Below, piece after piece: positions 11,293-18,481 of a stretch of 40,304 bases of DNA. The DNA comes from an uncultured Porphyromonadaceae bacterium (GTDB lineage Bacteria; Bacteroidota; Bacteroidia; Bacteroidales; Muribaculaceae), in NCBI GenBank assembly GCA_947176585.1, contig CAMWRI010000005.1, positions 1 to 40,304 on the forward strand. Direction: 5' to 3'. Each line of letters begins with the position of its first letter. Position 1 is the first letter of the stretch. A program made the position numbers and the translations under genes. Below the pieces are notes generated by a model that ran no database searches, was not told where the DNA came from, and saw only the letters and a list, made by a program, of their open reading frames with translations.

Positions 11293-12168
11293 ATGAAAAA
11301 AGAAAAGATTGTGGGACACAGCGCCATGATGGGCGCCGAGATTATGTGGGGTCTTGGAGCCCCCCTGGGAAAGATTGTGCTGGCCGGAAGCGTCACGCCA
11401 TTGCTGCTCACTGATTTCAGAATCGTTGGTGCAGGACTGCTGTTCTGGATATTGTCTTTTTTTGTGGAAGAACCGGAAATTCCCGTGCGAGACCACGTTG
11501 CGTTGTTCGGCGCATCGCTGCTCGCTATCGTGCTCAATCAAGGTTTTTTTATGCTTGGCCTGAGCTACACCACGCCCATCAACGCCACGATAATCACTAC
11601 GAGTCTGCCCATCGTCACGATACTTATGGCCGCAGTGTTTCTGCATGAGCGCGTTACTCGGGTCAAGGTGGGCGGCGTGCTTCTCGGAGCCGTGGGTGCC
11701 CTTGTCCTTATCACGGGAGGATCGGAAGTGGCAGGCACGGGCTCGGTCAAGGGCGACCTTCTGGTGCTGGCCGCCCAGATATGCTTCAGCTGCTACCTTA
11801 TATTTTTCAAGGGACTGATAGGTCGCTACAAGGCTGTGACGCTTATGAAATGGATGTTCACCTATGCCACGCTGTGCATGCTTCCGGTGTCGTTCGTGCC
11901 CATGGCATCTATGCCGTGGGAGAGCATTGTGCCGCTCGAATGGTGGATATGCGTGGCCTATGCCGTGGGCCCCACGTTTCTGAGTTATCTGCTGCTGCCT
12001 CTGGGGCAGACGAGGCTCAGCCCTGCTGTTGTCTCTATCTACAACTATGTGCAGCCCGTGGTGGCAGCCATTGTGGCAGTGTGGGCCGGAATGGATACGT
12101 TTACTCCGGCAAAAGCGGCAGCCGTTGTGCTCGTTTTCACCGGAGTATTTCTCGTGAGCAGGCGCTAA
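11293..12168 (+). CDS. EamA (DMT superfamily) transporter
   Basis: This 291-residue integral membrane protein has ten predicted helices arranged as two EamA repeats (about residues 8-140 and 150-290). Typical features are IMWGLGAPLGKIVL in the first helix, LSYTTPINATIITTSLPI in the first half, and VVSIYNYVQPVVAAI near the end. Members of this drug/metabolite family export or import small metabolites such as amino acids or nucleotides; the substrate cannot be predicted. I chose ATG 11293 over 11251 because the longer frame runs through its own promoter box. The gene ends four bases before the convergent HU-LysM gene, with no terminator visible. Confidence 0.88.
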   Translation: MKKEKIVGHSAMMGAEIMWGLGAPLGKIVLAGSVTPLLLTDFRIVGAGLLFWILSFFVEEPEIPVRDHVALFGASLLAIVLNQGFFMLGLSYTTPINATIITTSLPIVTILMAAVFLHERVTRVKVGGVLLGAVGALVLITGGSEVAGTGSVKGDLLVLAAQICFSCYLIFFKGLIGRYKAVTLMKWMFTYATLCMLPVSFVPMASMPWESIVPLEWWICVAYAVGPTFLSYLLLPLGQTRLSPAVVSIYNYVQPVVAAIVAVWAGMDTFTPAKAAAVVLVFTGVFLVSRR

Positions 12169-12172
12169 GGCC

Positions 12173-13222
12173 CTACAGGTTGTATCGTTCGGCGTATTCA
12201 GCCGCCAGTTTGCGTGCGCGTGCGCGCAAGTCGGGATTAAGAGCGGGATGTTCTCCAAGGTAGGGAATCTCCACGCGTGTGCCCGGCGATATTAGGTTCG
12301 GACTTTTCAGGCGCGCAGCATTGGTTTCGTAGATAAATACCCAATAATCTTTGCGGCCATAATGATCGCGCGCTATGGTGGTGAGGTATCTCGAGGTCCC
12401 CACGGTGTCGTACACCGGTTCTTTCTTCACCTCAGCGGCGACTGCGGGGCTTTCTTGAACGGCAACGGTATCCTGTGCCACGACTTGTGATGCAGCCTCG
12501 GCCGCATAAGGCACGCTGTCGGTGCTCGTGGTGGCGGGAAGTTCTTTGGCTTCAACCGGCTCGGTTGCGGCAGCAGTAGCAGCCGAAGAATAATTTCCCA
12601 GGCAATATCCGCCGGCAAATCCGGCCACAAGGGCGATGAGCGCCACCACCCATGGCCACGGATTGCGGCGCGCCACATAAATAATCTGCGGTTCCGGAAG
12701 AGTGGCAACGGTATCGTTTTCGGGGTTTTCCGTGATTTGCGGCTGTTGGGCTGCATCCGGCTGTTGCGGCTCGACTTCAGGTATGCTTTCTTCATTAGCC
12801 GGTTCGGATATGCTCACGGGTGCAGGTTCGGTTGATGTTGCCGGCTCTTCTTCCGGAACGTATACGGGAGGCAACACCTCCCGGATTTCCCTGGGAGCCT
12901 CGGTGTGCACCGCGGCTTCGGCAACGGTATCTTCTTCCACCTCAAACCGTCTTGCATCTTCGGCAGAGAGCTCCACGGGCGCAAAAATCGCGAAAGGTGC
13001 GTTGATGGCCGATGCAAGACTTGTGTCCGGAACGAAAACCAGACCATCTTCCGTGGCGGAAAATGTACCTATCCCGGGAATATTCGCTTTGCGGGAGGCT
13101 GCAAGCCAAGCTTCCACGGCAGAAAACAACTGCACCACAAAGCGCGTGGCCTTGTCGCTGTCCACGCCGGCTGTGCTTGCCAGAGCTTCGGCTATCTCGG
13201 GGAGTGTGATAGTGCTATTCAT
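12173..13222 (-). CDS. HU-domain / transmembrane / LysM fusion protein
   Basis: This 349-residue protein joins three modules. Residues 1-85 are an HU/IHF-like fold of the CCDC81-like clade (ANIPGIGTFSATEDG, then INAPFAIFAPVEL). Residues 90-185 are an acidic Pro/Glu-rich linker. Residues 189-211 form one transmembrane helix (WPWVVALIALVAGFAGGYCL), followed by a low-complexity Ala/Thr/Glu stretch. Residues 274-322 form a LysM-like domain (SRYLTTIARDHYGRKDYWVF, ending ISPGTRVEIP). With the N-terminus inside, the HU domain would sit in the cytosol and LysM in the periplasm on peptidoglycan. Start 13222 is chosen because the longer frame lacks family similarity; it overlaps the HU gene upstream by 8 bases. 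DNA binding is not shown: the HU arm is atypical. Confidence 0.88.
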   Translation of the reverse strand: MNSTITLPEIAEALASTAGVDSDKATRFVVQLFSAVEAWLAASRKANIPGIGTFSATEDGLVFVPDTSLASAINAPFAIFAPVELSAEDARRFEVEEDTVAEAAVHTEAPREIREVLPPVYVPEEEPATSTEPAPVSISEPANEESIPEVEPQQPDAAQQPQITENPENDTVATLPEPQIIYVARRNPWPWVVALIALVAGFAGGYCLGNYSSAATAAATEPVEAKELPATTSTDSVPYAAEAASQVVAQDTVAVQESPAVAAEVKKEPVYDTVGTSRYLTTIARDHYGRKDYWVFIYETNAARLKSPNLISPGTRVEIPYLGEHPALNPDLRARARKLAAEYAERYNL

Positions 13223-13490
13223 TGAGCGAAAGGCGTTTGCGCAGCATGCTGCCGGGATTGAATTTAAGTACGAGGCCGGGCGGCATGAGCATATGTCGGC
13301 CGGTATCGGCATCCGTTTCCACATGTTCCTTCACCTTTTCCGGCACGAACGTGCCGAATCCGGGGATGGCCACGGAGTCCATCTGCGCTGCCTTCTCGCG
13401 CAGAATAGCTGCGAGGGCGTCGGCCATGGATTGTGCTTGTGCGGCGTCGCATCCGGCTGCGGCTGCGGCTTGCTGTAGAATTTGGTCCAT
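13215..13490 (-). CDS. HU/IHF family DNA-binding protein
   Basis: This 91-residue HU/IHF-type protein has a helical N-terminus ([20 protein letters not shown]), the hinge VAIPGFGTFVPEKVKE and a C-terminal helix region with FNPGSMLRKRL. It binds and bends DNA as a dimer in the canonical family. The arm region (ETDADTGRHMLMPPGLVLKF) differs from the usual RNPQTG tip, so it is not a standard nucleoid HU. Its start overlaps the queA stop by one base (TAATG) and its end overlaps the HU-LysM gene by 8 bases. The two HU proteins are therefore translationally coupled and may be partners. Confidence 0.88.
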   Translation of the reverse strand: MDQILQQAAAAAGCDAAQAQSMADALAAILREKAAQMDSVAIPGFGTFVPEKVKEHVETDADTGRHMLMPPGLVLKFNPGSMLRKRLSLNE

Positions 13491-14545
13491 TACTTGTCGA
13501 TTATGAGCATGGCATCACCGTAGGCTCCGAAGCGGTAGTGCTCTTTCACTGCTTCCGAATACGCGTGCATAACTTCATCGTAGCCCCCGAACGCAGCCAC
13601 CATCATGAGCATGGTGGAGTAGGGCATGTGGAAATTGCTCACCATGGACGTGGCCACCGTGAATTCATATGGCGGGAAAATGAATTTGTTGGTCCATCCG
13701 TCGTAGGGCTGCAGATGTCCGCCCATGCTCACTGCCGTGCTCATGCCGCGTAGCACGCTGGTGCCCACGGCGCATACCTGCTTCTCGGCATCCTTGGCTG
13801 CATTCACTGTGGCCACGAGCTCGGGCGAAACGATGAGCTGTTCCGAGTCCATCCGGTGCTTTGTGAGGTCTTCCACGTCGATTTCCCGGAAGTTGCCCAG
13901 TCCGCTGTGTTCGGTGAGGAACGCCTGCTTCACGCCTTTGATCTCAAGGCGCTTGAGCAGCTCGCGCGAGAAGTGGGTGCCGGCAGCAGGAGCCACGACC
14001 GCACCCTCGTTGCGTGCGAAGATGCACTGGTAGCGCTCGGCGTCGTCTTCGTTGGGCTCTCGCTTTATATATTCGGGCAGCGGGGTGTGGCCCAGAGCGT
14101 AGAGATCGCGCTTGAATGCATCCCTGGGGCCGTCGTAGAGAAAGCGCAGGGTGCGGCCGCGCGAGGTTGTATTGTCGATCACCTCGGCCACCATCGATTC
14201 GTCTTCGCCGAAGTACAGCTTATTGCCAATGCGGATCTTGCGCGCCGGTTCCACGAGCACATCCCACAGCTTGATATCGGCGTTGAGCTCGCGAAGCAGG
14301 AACACCTCTATACGCGCTCCGGTTTTTTCCTTATTGCCGTAAAGCAGGGCCGGAAACACTTTGGTGTCGTTGAACACCATCACGTCGCCGTCGTCAAAGT
14401 AGTTGAGGATATCTTTGAACAGGCGGTGCTCGATTTCGCCGGTGCGGCGGTGGAGCACCATCATGCGGGATTCGTCGCGGTTTTCTGCCGGATATTGAGC
14501 TATCAGATCGTCGGGCAGACGAAATTTGAATTGTGAGAGCTTCAT
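13490..14545 (-). CDS. queA: S-adenosylmethionine:tRNA ribosyltransferase-isomerase
   Basis: QueA transfers and isomerises the ribose of S-adenosylmethionine onto preQ1 at position 34 of tRNA to make epoxyqueuosine. The 351-residue length is normal. Family landmarks are the N-terminal [66 protein letters not shown], and [23 protein letters not shown]. It is the fifth gene of the ftsX operon, 36 bases after truB, and abuts the HU gene by a one-base stop/start overlap. Confidence 0.98.
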   Translation of the reverse strand: MKLSQFKFRLPDDLIAQYPAENRDESRMMVLHRRTGEIEHRLFKDILNYFDDGDVMVFNDTKVFPALLYGNKEKTGARIEVFLLRELNADIKLWDVLVEPARKIRIGNKLYFGEDESMVAEVIDNTTSRGRTLRFLYDGPRDAFKRDLYALGHTPLPEYIKREPNEDDAERYQCIFARNEGAVVAPAAGTHFSRELLKRLEIKGVKQAFLTEHSGLGNFREIDVEDLTKHRMDSEQLIVSPELVATVNAAKDAEKQVCAVGTSVLRGMSTAVSMGGHLQPYDGWTNKFIFPPYEFTVATSMVSNFHMPYSTMLMMVAAFGGYDEVMHAYSEAVKEHYRFGAYGDAMLIIDK

Positions 14546-14581
14546 TTGTTTATTTGAATTGTCTATTGGATGTATTCGATA

Positions 14582-15307
14582 TTATTCTTTACGCGGACCT
14601 TCGTACCAGTCCGGGTATTCCACCGGCACGGCGGCAATCAGGTCGGCGGCCTGCTGCACACTCATGCAGTCGGCGATGTCGATGTTGCCCACGCGTGTGC
14701 GTCGCAAGGCCGTGAGGTGCGCGCCGCTTTGCAGGGCGCGACCGATATCGCGGGCCAGAGCGCGGATGTAAGTGCCTTTGCTGCACACCACACGAACGGT
14801 GATGCTTTCCTGCGAAAATTCCTGCAACTCGAGCTCGTCGATCACGAGCGTGCGGGGCTTGAGCTCCACTTCCTTACCTGCGCGTGCGCTCTTATAGGCC
14901 CGCTTGCCATCCACCTTGCAGGCCGAAAATGCCGGGGGCACCTGCTCGATGCGCCCGGTGAAGCTGCGGAGCACTTCCTCGGTGAGTTCGCGGGTGATAT
15001 GGGCCGTAGGGTAGGTGGCATCTTGTTCCGTTTCCAGATCGAAGCTGGGAGTAGTGGCGCCCAGAGCTATAGTCGCCACATATTCCTTCACCCCGGCCTG
15101 CAGTTCGTCGATACGCTTGGTGGCACGGCCTGTGCACACGATCATCACGCCGGTGGCGAGGGGGTCAAGCGTGCCGGCGTGGCCCACCTTGAGCTTGCGC
15201 ACATCCAGCCTGCGGGTGAGAGCGCCGCGGATGCGCTTCACGGCATCAAACGACGTCCAGCCCAACGGCTTGTCCACGCATATTATTTCTCCTGATAGGA
15301 AGTCCAT
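14582..15307 (-). CDS. truB: tRNA pseudouridine-55 synthase
   Basis: TruB makes pseudouridine 55 in the T-loop of tRNAs. The 241-residue protein begins MDFLSGEIICVDKPLGWTSF and has the catalytic Asp48 in GHAGTLDPLATG, the numbering matching the E. coli enzyme. Further landmarks are ALGATTPSFDLE (RYDTWD region), VPPAFSACKVDGKRAY and VCSKGTYIRALARDIG. The frame stays open far upstream, but that extension runs antisense-like through uppP in another frame and is rejected. The start overlaps the uppP stop by one base (TAATG). Confidence 0.98.
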   Translation of the reverse strand: MDFLSGEIICVDKPLGWTSFDAVKRIRGALTRRLDVRKLKVGHAGTLDPLATGVMIVCTGRATKRIDELQAGVKEYVATIALGATTPSFDLETEQDATYPTAHITRELTEEVLRSFTGRIEQVPPAFSACKVDGKRAYKSARAGKEVELKPRTLVIDELELQEFSQESITVRVVCSKGTYIRALARDIGRALQSGAHLTALRRTRVGNIDIADCMSVQQAADLIAAVPVEYPDWYEGPRKE

Positions 15308-16140
15308 TAAAGTGCGGAAACAATGCAGATTATACCTATGATCAGGCAGTAGGCGGCAAACCATACGAGCTTGCCTTTCTTCACGATGTTGAGCATCCAG
15401 CGGCATGCGATGCATCCCACGATGAAGGATGCAAGAAATCCCACGAGCAGCGGAAGCCAGCCTATCTCGCATCCGGTGGCTGCGGCAACATCGCCGCCCA
15501 TCATCTTCTTCACGTCGAGAAGGGCTTCGCCCAGAATGGGGATTATAACCATGAGAAACGAGAAGCGCGCCACATCCTCGCGGCGGTCGCCCAGAAGTAT
15601 GCCGGTGGCGATTGTGGTGCCCGAGCGAGACAGTCCCGGCAGCACGGCCACAGCCTGCGAGCAGCCGATGATGAATGCGTCGAGCATCGTGATTTCGCGG
15701 CCTCGCGGAGCTTTGCCGGCTTCCTCGGGACGGGTGCGCGTGAAATACGCGAACGACAGCAGTGCCGCCGTGATGCACAGACACACACCCACAATGCCAA
15801 GACCTCCGCCGAAAAAGCCCTCGATCACGTCCTTGAAACATAGTCCCACGATAGCAACCGGAATGCAGCTCACAAGAATTTTCAGCACATATCGGAAGTT
15901 GTTGTCGTGGCGGAAAGTGAAGAACGACACACACAGCGGCTTGAATTCATTCCACAGCACCACGATTGTGCTCAGAACGGTGGCCACATGCAGCATCACG
16001 TCGAATTCGAGGCTCTCGGCACCGCTCAGCTCAAGGCCGAGCAGGTCGCGGCAAATTTCGAGATGGCCGCTGGAACTGATGGGCAGATACTCCGCGAGTC
16101 CCTGCACGATTCCCATAATCAGGGCGCTAAGCCAATCCAT
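15307..16140 (-). CDS. uppP: Undecaprenyl-diphosphatase (BacA type)
   Basis: UppP dephosphorylates undecaprenyl pyrophosphate on the periplasmic side to recycle the lipid carrier for peptidoglycan and surface glycans. The 277-residue membrane protein shows both signature motifs, GLAEYLPISSSGHLE (Glu17, Ser22-His26) and PGLSRSG (168-174), set in re-entrant loops between about eight helices. It lies between DUF3098 and truB in the division/tRNA operon. It is relevant to the large exopolysaccharide locus downstream in the window, which consumes the same carrier. Confidence 0.98.
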   Translation of the reverse strand: MDWLSALIMGIVQGLAEYLPISSSGHLEICRDLLGLELSGAESLEFDVMLHVATVLSTIVVLWNEFKPLCVSFFTFRHDNNFRYVLKILVSCIPVAIVGLCFKDVIEGFFGGGLGIVGVCLCITAALLSFAYFTRTRPEEAGKAPRGREITMLDAFIIGCSQAVAVLPGLSRSGTTIATGILLGDRREDVARFSFLMVIIPILGEALLDVKKMMGGDVAAATGCEIGWLPLLVGFLASFIVGCIACRWMLNIVKKGKLVWFAAYCLIIGIICIVSAL

Positions 16141-16151
16141 ATCAGTATGAT

Positions 16152-16415
16152 TTATTTTTTAGCGGGTTTGATAATGATTGCTATCGCCATTGCCACGAAG
16201 CCTATAAACGCAAGTGCAGGCCCCACGACTATGCGGCGGGCACTGAAAATGTCGGGGTTGAATTCTGTTTCCGTGGAAGGTGCGCCCAGCATCAGGATGA
16301 AGCCGAGCACGATGAGAGCTCCGGCCACAGCCATGGCTATGAAATTACGACGTCCCAGTGGTTTCTGGGCTTCGCTTTCGGGCATAATTCTTTCGGTATT
16401 CTTCTTTGATTCCAT
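16152..16415 (-). CDS. DUF3098 family small membrane protein
   Basis: This 87-residue protein has a hydrophilic N-terminus of about 20 residues. Two transmembrane helices follow (about 26-45, FIAMAVAGALIVLGFILML, and 62-83, IVVGPALAFIGFVAMAIAII), with FNPDIFSARRIVVGP between them, the typical DUF3098 signature. The family is found in Bacteroidetes between ftsX and uppP, exactly as here, which suggests a role with FtsX in the envelope. No biochemical function is established. Spacing is 12 bases from ftsX and 11 bases to uppP. Confidence 0.9.
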   Translation of the reverse strand: MESKKNTERIMPESEAQKPLGRRNFIAMAVAGALIVLGFILMLGAPSTETEFNPDIFSARRIVVGPALAFIGFVAMAIAIIIKPAKK

Positions 16416-16427
16416 GTCGAACCGTTT

Positions 16428-17303
16428 TTAGTTCATGTAATAATCGTCGATGTCGGAGCGCAGATAGCGCGTGGTGGCAATGGCCGACGCTAGCAGACAG
16501 ATGAGCACTCCCACAATCACGAGAGCCACATATATTACTGCGCTCACGCGCCAGTCGAGCACCGATGCCAGTGCCGGGTCGCTCTGCATCACCCATGCCT
16601 GAGCTGCCGCGAGCACGACGCATGCTACTACCGCCGAGAGCAGGCCGTTCACGGCGCCGGCTTTGATAAACGGCCTACGGATAAAGGCCGCGGTGGCACC
16701 CACGAGGCGCATGGTGTGGATAATGAAACGCCGCGAATACACGGCCAGACTTACAGTGTTGTTGATAAGCACGAACGATATCACCAGCAGAGCGGCAGCA
16801 ATGGCGAGCATTATCAGCATCACACGGGAAATGTTGTGGTTCACGCTGTCGATTACACCTGTGTCGGTGAGCACATCCTCTACCCCGGGCAGTGCGGAGA
16901 TAGTGCTTGCTATACGGTCGATACTGTCGCCGCAGGCATACGCGGGACGCAGCCTCACATCGAATTCGGCGCCGTAAGGATTCTCGTCCACCAGCTGCAT
17001 GATGTCTTCGCCGATTATCTCGGCCTCCTGCGCCAGGATGTCGTCGGCGCCGGCATAAACGTATGTTTCGGCGTATCGGGCTCCGGAGAGATGACGCTTC
17101 ATGGCATTGATGTCGGCAGCGGAAGCTCCGCGCTCCATTTTCACGGTGAATCCCAGATTGCGGCGCAGATTATCGGTGGCAGTGCGGGCAGCACCGCTCA
17201 TAAGTGCCACAAGGCCAATGAGTATCAACACAAGAGCTACGCTCACCACCGAGGTGGCGCGCGAGCCGAATACGCTTATGTGATGTGAGCGTTTTTGTGC
17301 CAT
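16428..17303 (-). CDS. ftsX: Cell-division protein FtsX (permease-like)
   Basis: FtsX forms the membrane part of the FtsEX complex, which activates peptidoglycan hydrolases at the septum. The 291-residue protein has one N-terminal helix (about 15-38), a periplasmic domain (about 40-160), then three helices (about 165-190, 215-240, 255-280) in FtsX-permease order. Landmarks are LRRNLGFTVKME, LPGVEDVLTDTGVID and RRFIIHTMRLVGATAAFIRRPF. The partner ATPase FtsE is not in the window. ATG 17303 is chosen over an upstream non-ATG start; the -7 box lies 25 bases further upstream. It is the first gene of a seven-gene operon. Confidence 0.95.
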   Translation of the reverse strand: MAQKRSHHISVFGSRATSVVSVALVLILIGLVALMSGAARTATDNLRRNLGFTVKMERGASAADINAMKRHLSGARYAETYVYAGADDILAQEAEIIGEDIMQLVDENPYGAEFDVRLRPAYACGDSIDRIASTISALPGVEDVLTDTGVIDSVNHNISRVMLIMLAIAAALLVISFVLINNTVSLAVYSRRFIIHTMRLVGATAAFIRRPFIKAGAVNGLLSAVVACVVLAAAQAWVMQSDPALASVLDWRVSAVIYVALVIVGVLICLLASAIATTRYLRSDIDDYYMN

Positions 17304-17328
17304 GCGTGTGTGTTGCTGCAATCGACTA

Positions 17329-17360
17329 CAAAATTAATACTTTCAGGAGCGTTTGTCAAG
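17329..17360 (-). promoter_or_regulatory. Promoter of the ftsX operon
   Basis: On the minus strand a -33 CTTG (17357-17360, one mismatch) and a -7 TAATTTTG (17329-17336) are 20 bases apart. It lies in the divergent region shared with the Crp-type gene. Confidence 0.65.
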
Positions 17361-17437
17361 TGTTTAAGCCATATTTTTTGCGGTGAATGTCCCAACTATA
17401 TTGCATTTTCCGCTGTTATAAAATAAATGTTTTATTT

Positions 17438-18154
17438 ATGAGCAGCATGTTTGATTTATTGATGGAGCTTCCTCTGTTCAGGGGTGTGAGTGCCGAGACG
17501 ATGCACAACACCGTGGGACAGGCCAAGTTTCATTTTCTGAAATATCCGCAAGGCGAAACGATTATTGAAGAAAACCGGCCTTGCACCCACATCACCTTTC
17601 TGGTGAGCGGTTCCGTGCGTCTGACCACCGCCAACCGCAATGGCCGCATATCCGTGTCGCAAACTCTTAAAGCTCCCGATGTGATTGCTCCGGAATTTCT
17701 TTTCGGCAGAGCCACCAATTATCCCTGCACGGTAGTTGCTCTGGAGGATACAGGCATAATGCAGGTGAGCAAAGGCGATTATATAAAGATATTGAACTCA
17801 GATCCCGTGTTCATGTTCAATTATCTCAATATAATATCCATGAACGCCCAGAAAAGCGTCACGGGCCTGATGTCGCTCACATCCGGATCGCTTGAAGAGC
17901 GGATTGCGTTCTGGGTGCTGATGCTCACGCAGCACACCGGCGAGAATATTGCCATAGACTGTCCTCTGCGCAACCTTTGCGCCATATGGGGTGTGCAGCG
18001 CTCGGCTCTTGTCGAAGCCCTCACCCGCATGCAGGGAAAATGCGTGGAATCTTTCGGTCCTACGGGCATAGTGTTTTCATCGCGCAGAAATCTGCTTGAT
18101 ATGCTGTCGGCTCACCCGGAGATTGCCACCGATTCGGAAGAAAATGCGGTGTGA
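17438..18154 (+). CDS. Crp/Fnr family transcriptional regulator
   Basis: This 238-residue regulator has an N-terminal cyclic-nucleotide-binding beta-roll (about residues 10-125, with FLKYPQGETIIEENRPCTHI and FLVSGSVRLTTANRNG). A dimerisation helix follows (about 130-165), then a C-terminal winged helix-turn-helix (about 185-225, NLCAIWGVQRSALVEALTRM). No Fnr-type N-terminal cysteine cluster is seen. The effector and targets are unknown; Bacteroidetes carry many such regulators. The start at 17438 follows an AT-rich stretch; a longer frame from 17387 exists but its N-terminus looks non-coding. It is divergent from ftsX, and no exact -7 box is found. Confidence 0.9.
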   Translation: MSSMFDLLMELPLFRGVSAETMHNTVGQAKFHFLKYPQGETIIEENRPCTHITFLVSGSVRLTTANRNGRISVSQTLKAPDVIAPEFLFGRATNYPCTVVALEDTGIMQVSKGDYIKILNSDPVFMFNYLNIISMNAQKSVTGLMSLTSGSLEERIAFWVLMLTQHTGENIAIDCPLRNLCAIWGVQRSALVEALTRMQGKCVESFGPTGIVFSSRRNLLDMLSAHPEIATDSEENAV

Positions 18155-18301
18155 TATTGCCCTGCATCCCATATTTCATCTTATATTTTGTATATATTTA
18201 AATTGAAGTAAATAATTATAAAACAAATATATATTATCTAATTCCCTTGATTTTTATTTATATTTCAATTATACAACGCGCCAAATATGGCCGTGGGTTA
18301 T

Positions 18302-18449
18302 TAATTTTGCGATGTAAATAATTGTTAGGTCTTAGATTTCGGTTCTGATCAGGTTATTCAGATATCGTAAAAAGGATTAAATGGTTTTAGGTATTTAGTG
18401 TTAGAGACACCACAAGAAAAGAGCCGCCCGCGATGGAGTGGCTCTTTTC
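18302..18449 (+). ncRNA. Candidate intergenic small RNA (promoter box to terminator)
   Basis: TAATTTTG at 18302-18309 is an exact -7 box with no ORF of note behind it. A transcript beginning near 18313 would end at the hairpin at 18416-18449, giving about 135 nucleotides. No -33 element is clear and no known RNA family is recognised. The terminator may instead serve only the minus-strand gene ending at 18482. Confidence 0.25.
18416..18449. terminator. Hairpin terminator, probably for the minus-strand membrane gene
   Basis: A 10-bp stem GAAAAGAGCC/GGCTCTTTTC (18416-18425 with 18440-18449) has a 14-base loop. On the minus strand it begins 32 bases after the stop at 18482 and ends in a T-rich run; on the plus strand it could end a small RNA. 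Confidence 0.7.
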
Positions 18450-18481
18450 GTTGCAAGTTTTCGCCCGATGGATCAATCCGA

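Larger units (their letters stand above)
18155..18481. other. AT-rich intergenic region of about 330 bases
   Basis: No protein gene is supported here. Positions about 18170-18280 are almost entirely A and T, far below the local GC. A -7-like box lies at 18302-18309 and a hairpin terminator at 18416-18449. The opposing gene ends at 18482. The region could hold a small RNA between these two signals. Confidence 0.6.

Noticed and set aside
14582-15934. 450-residue version of TruB with a long N-terminal extension
   Set aside because: The extra 209 residues overlap uppP in a different frame and have no similarity. The TruB start MDFLSGE at 15307 gives the catalytic aspartate at position 48 as in E. 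coli.
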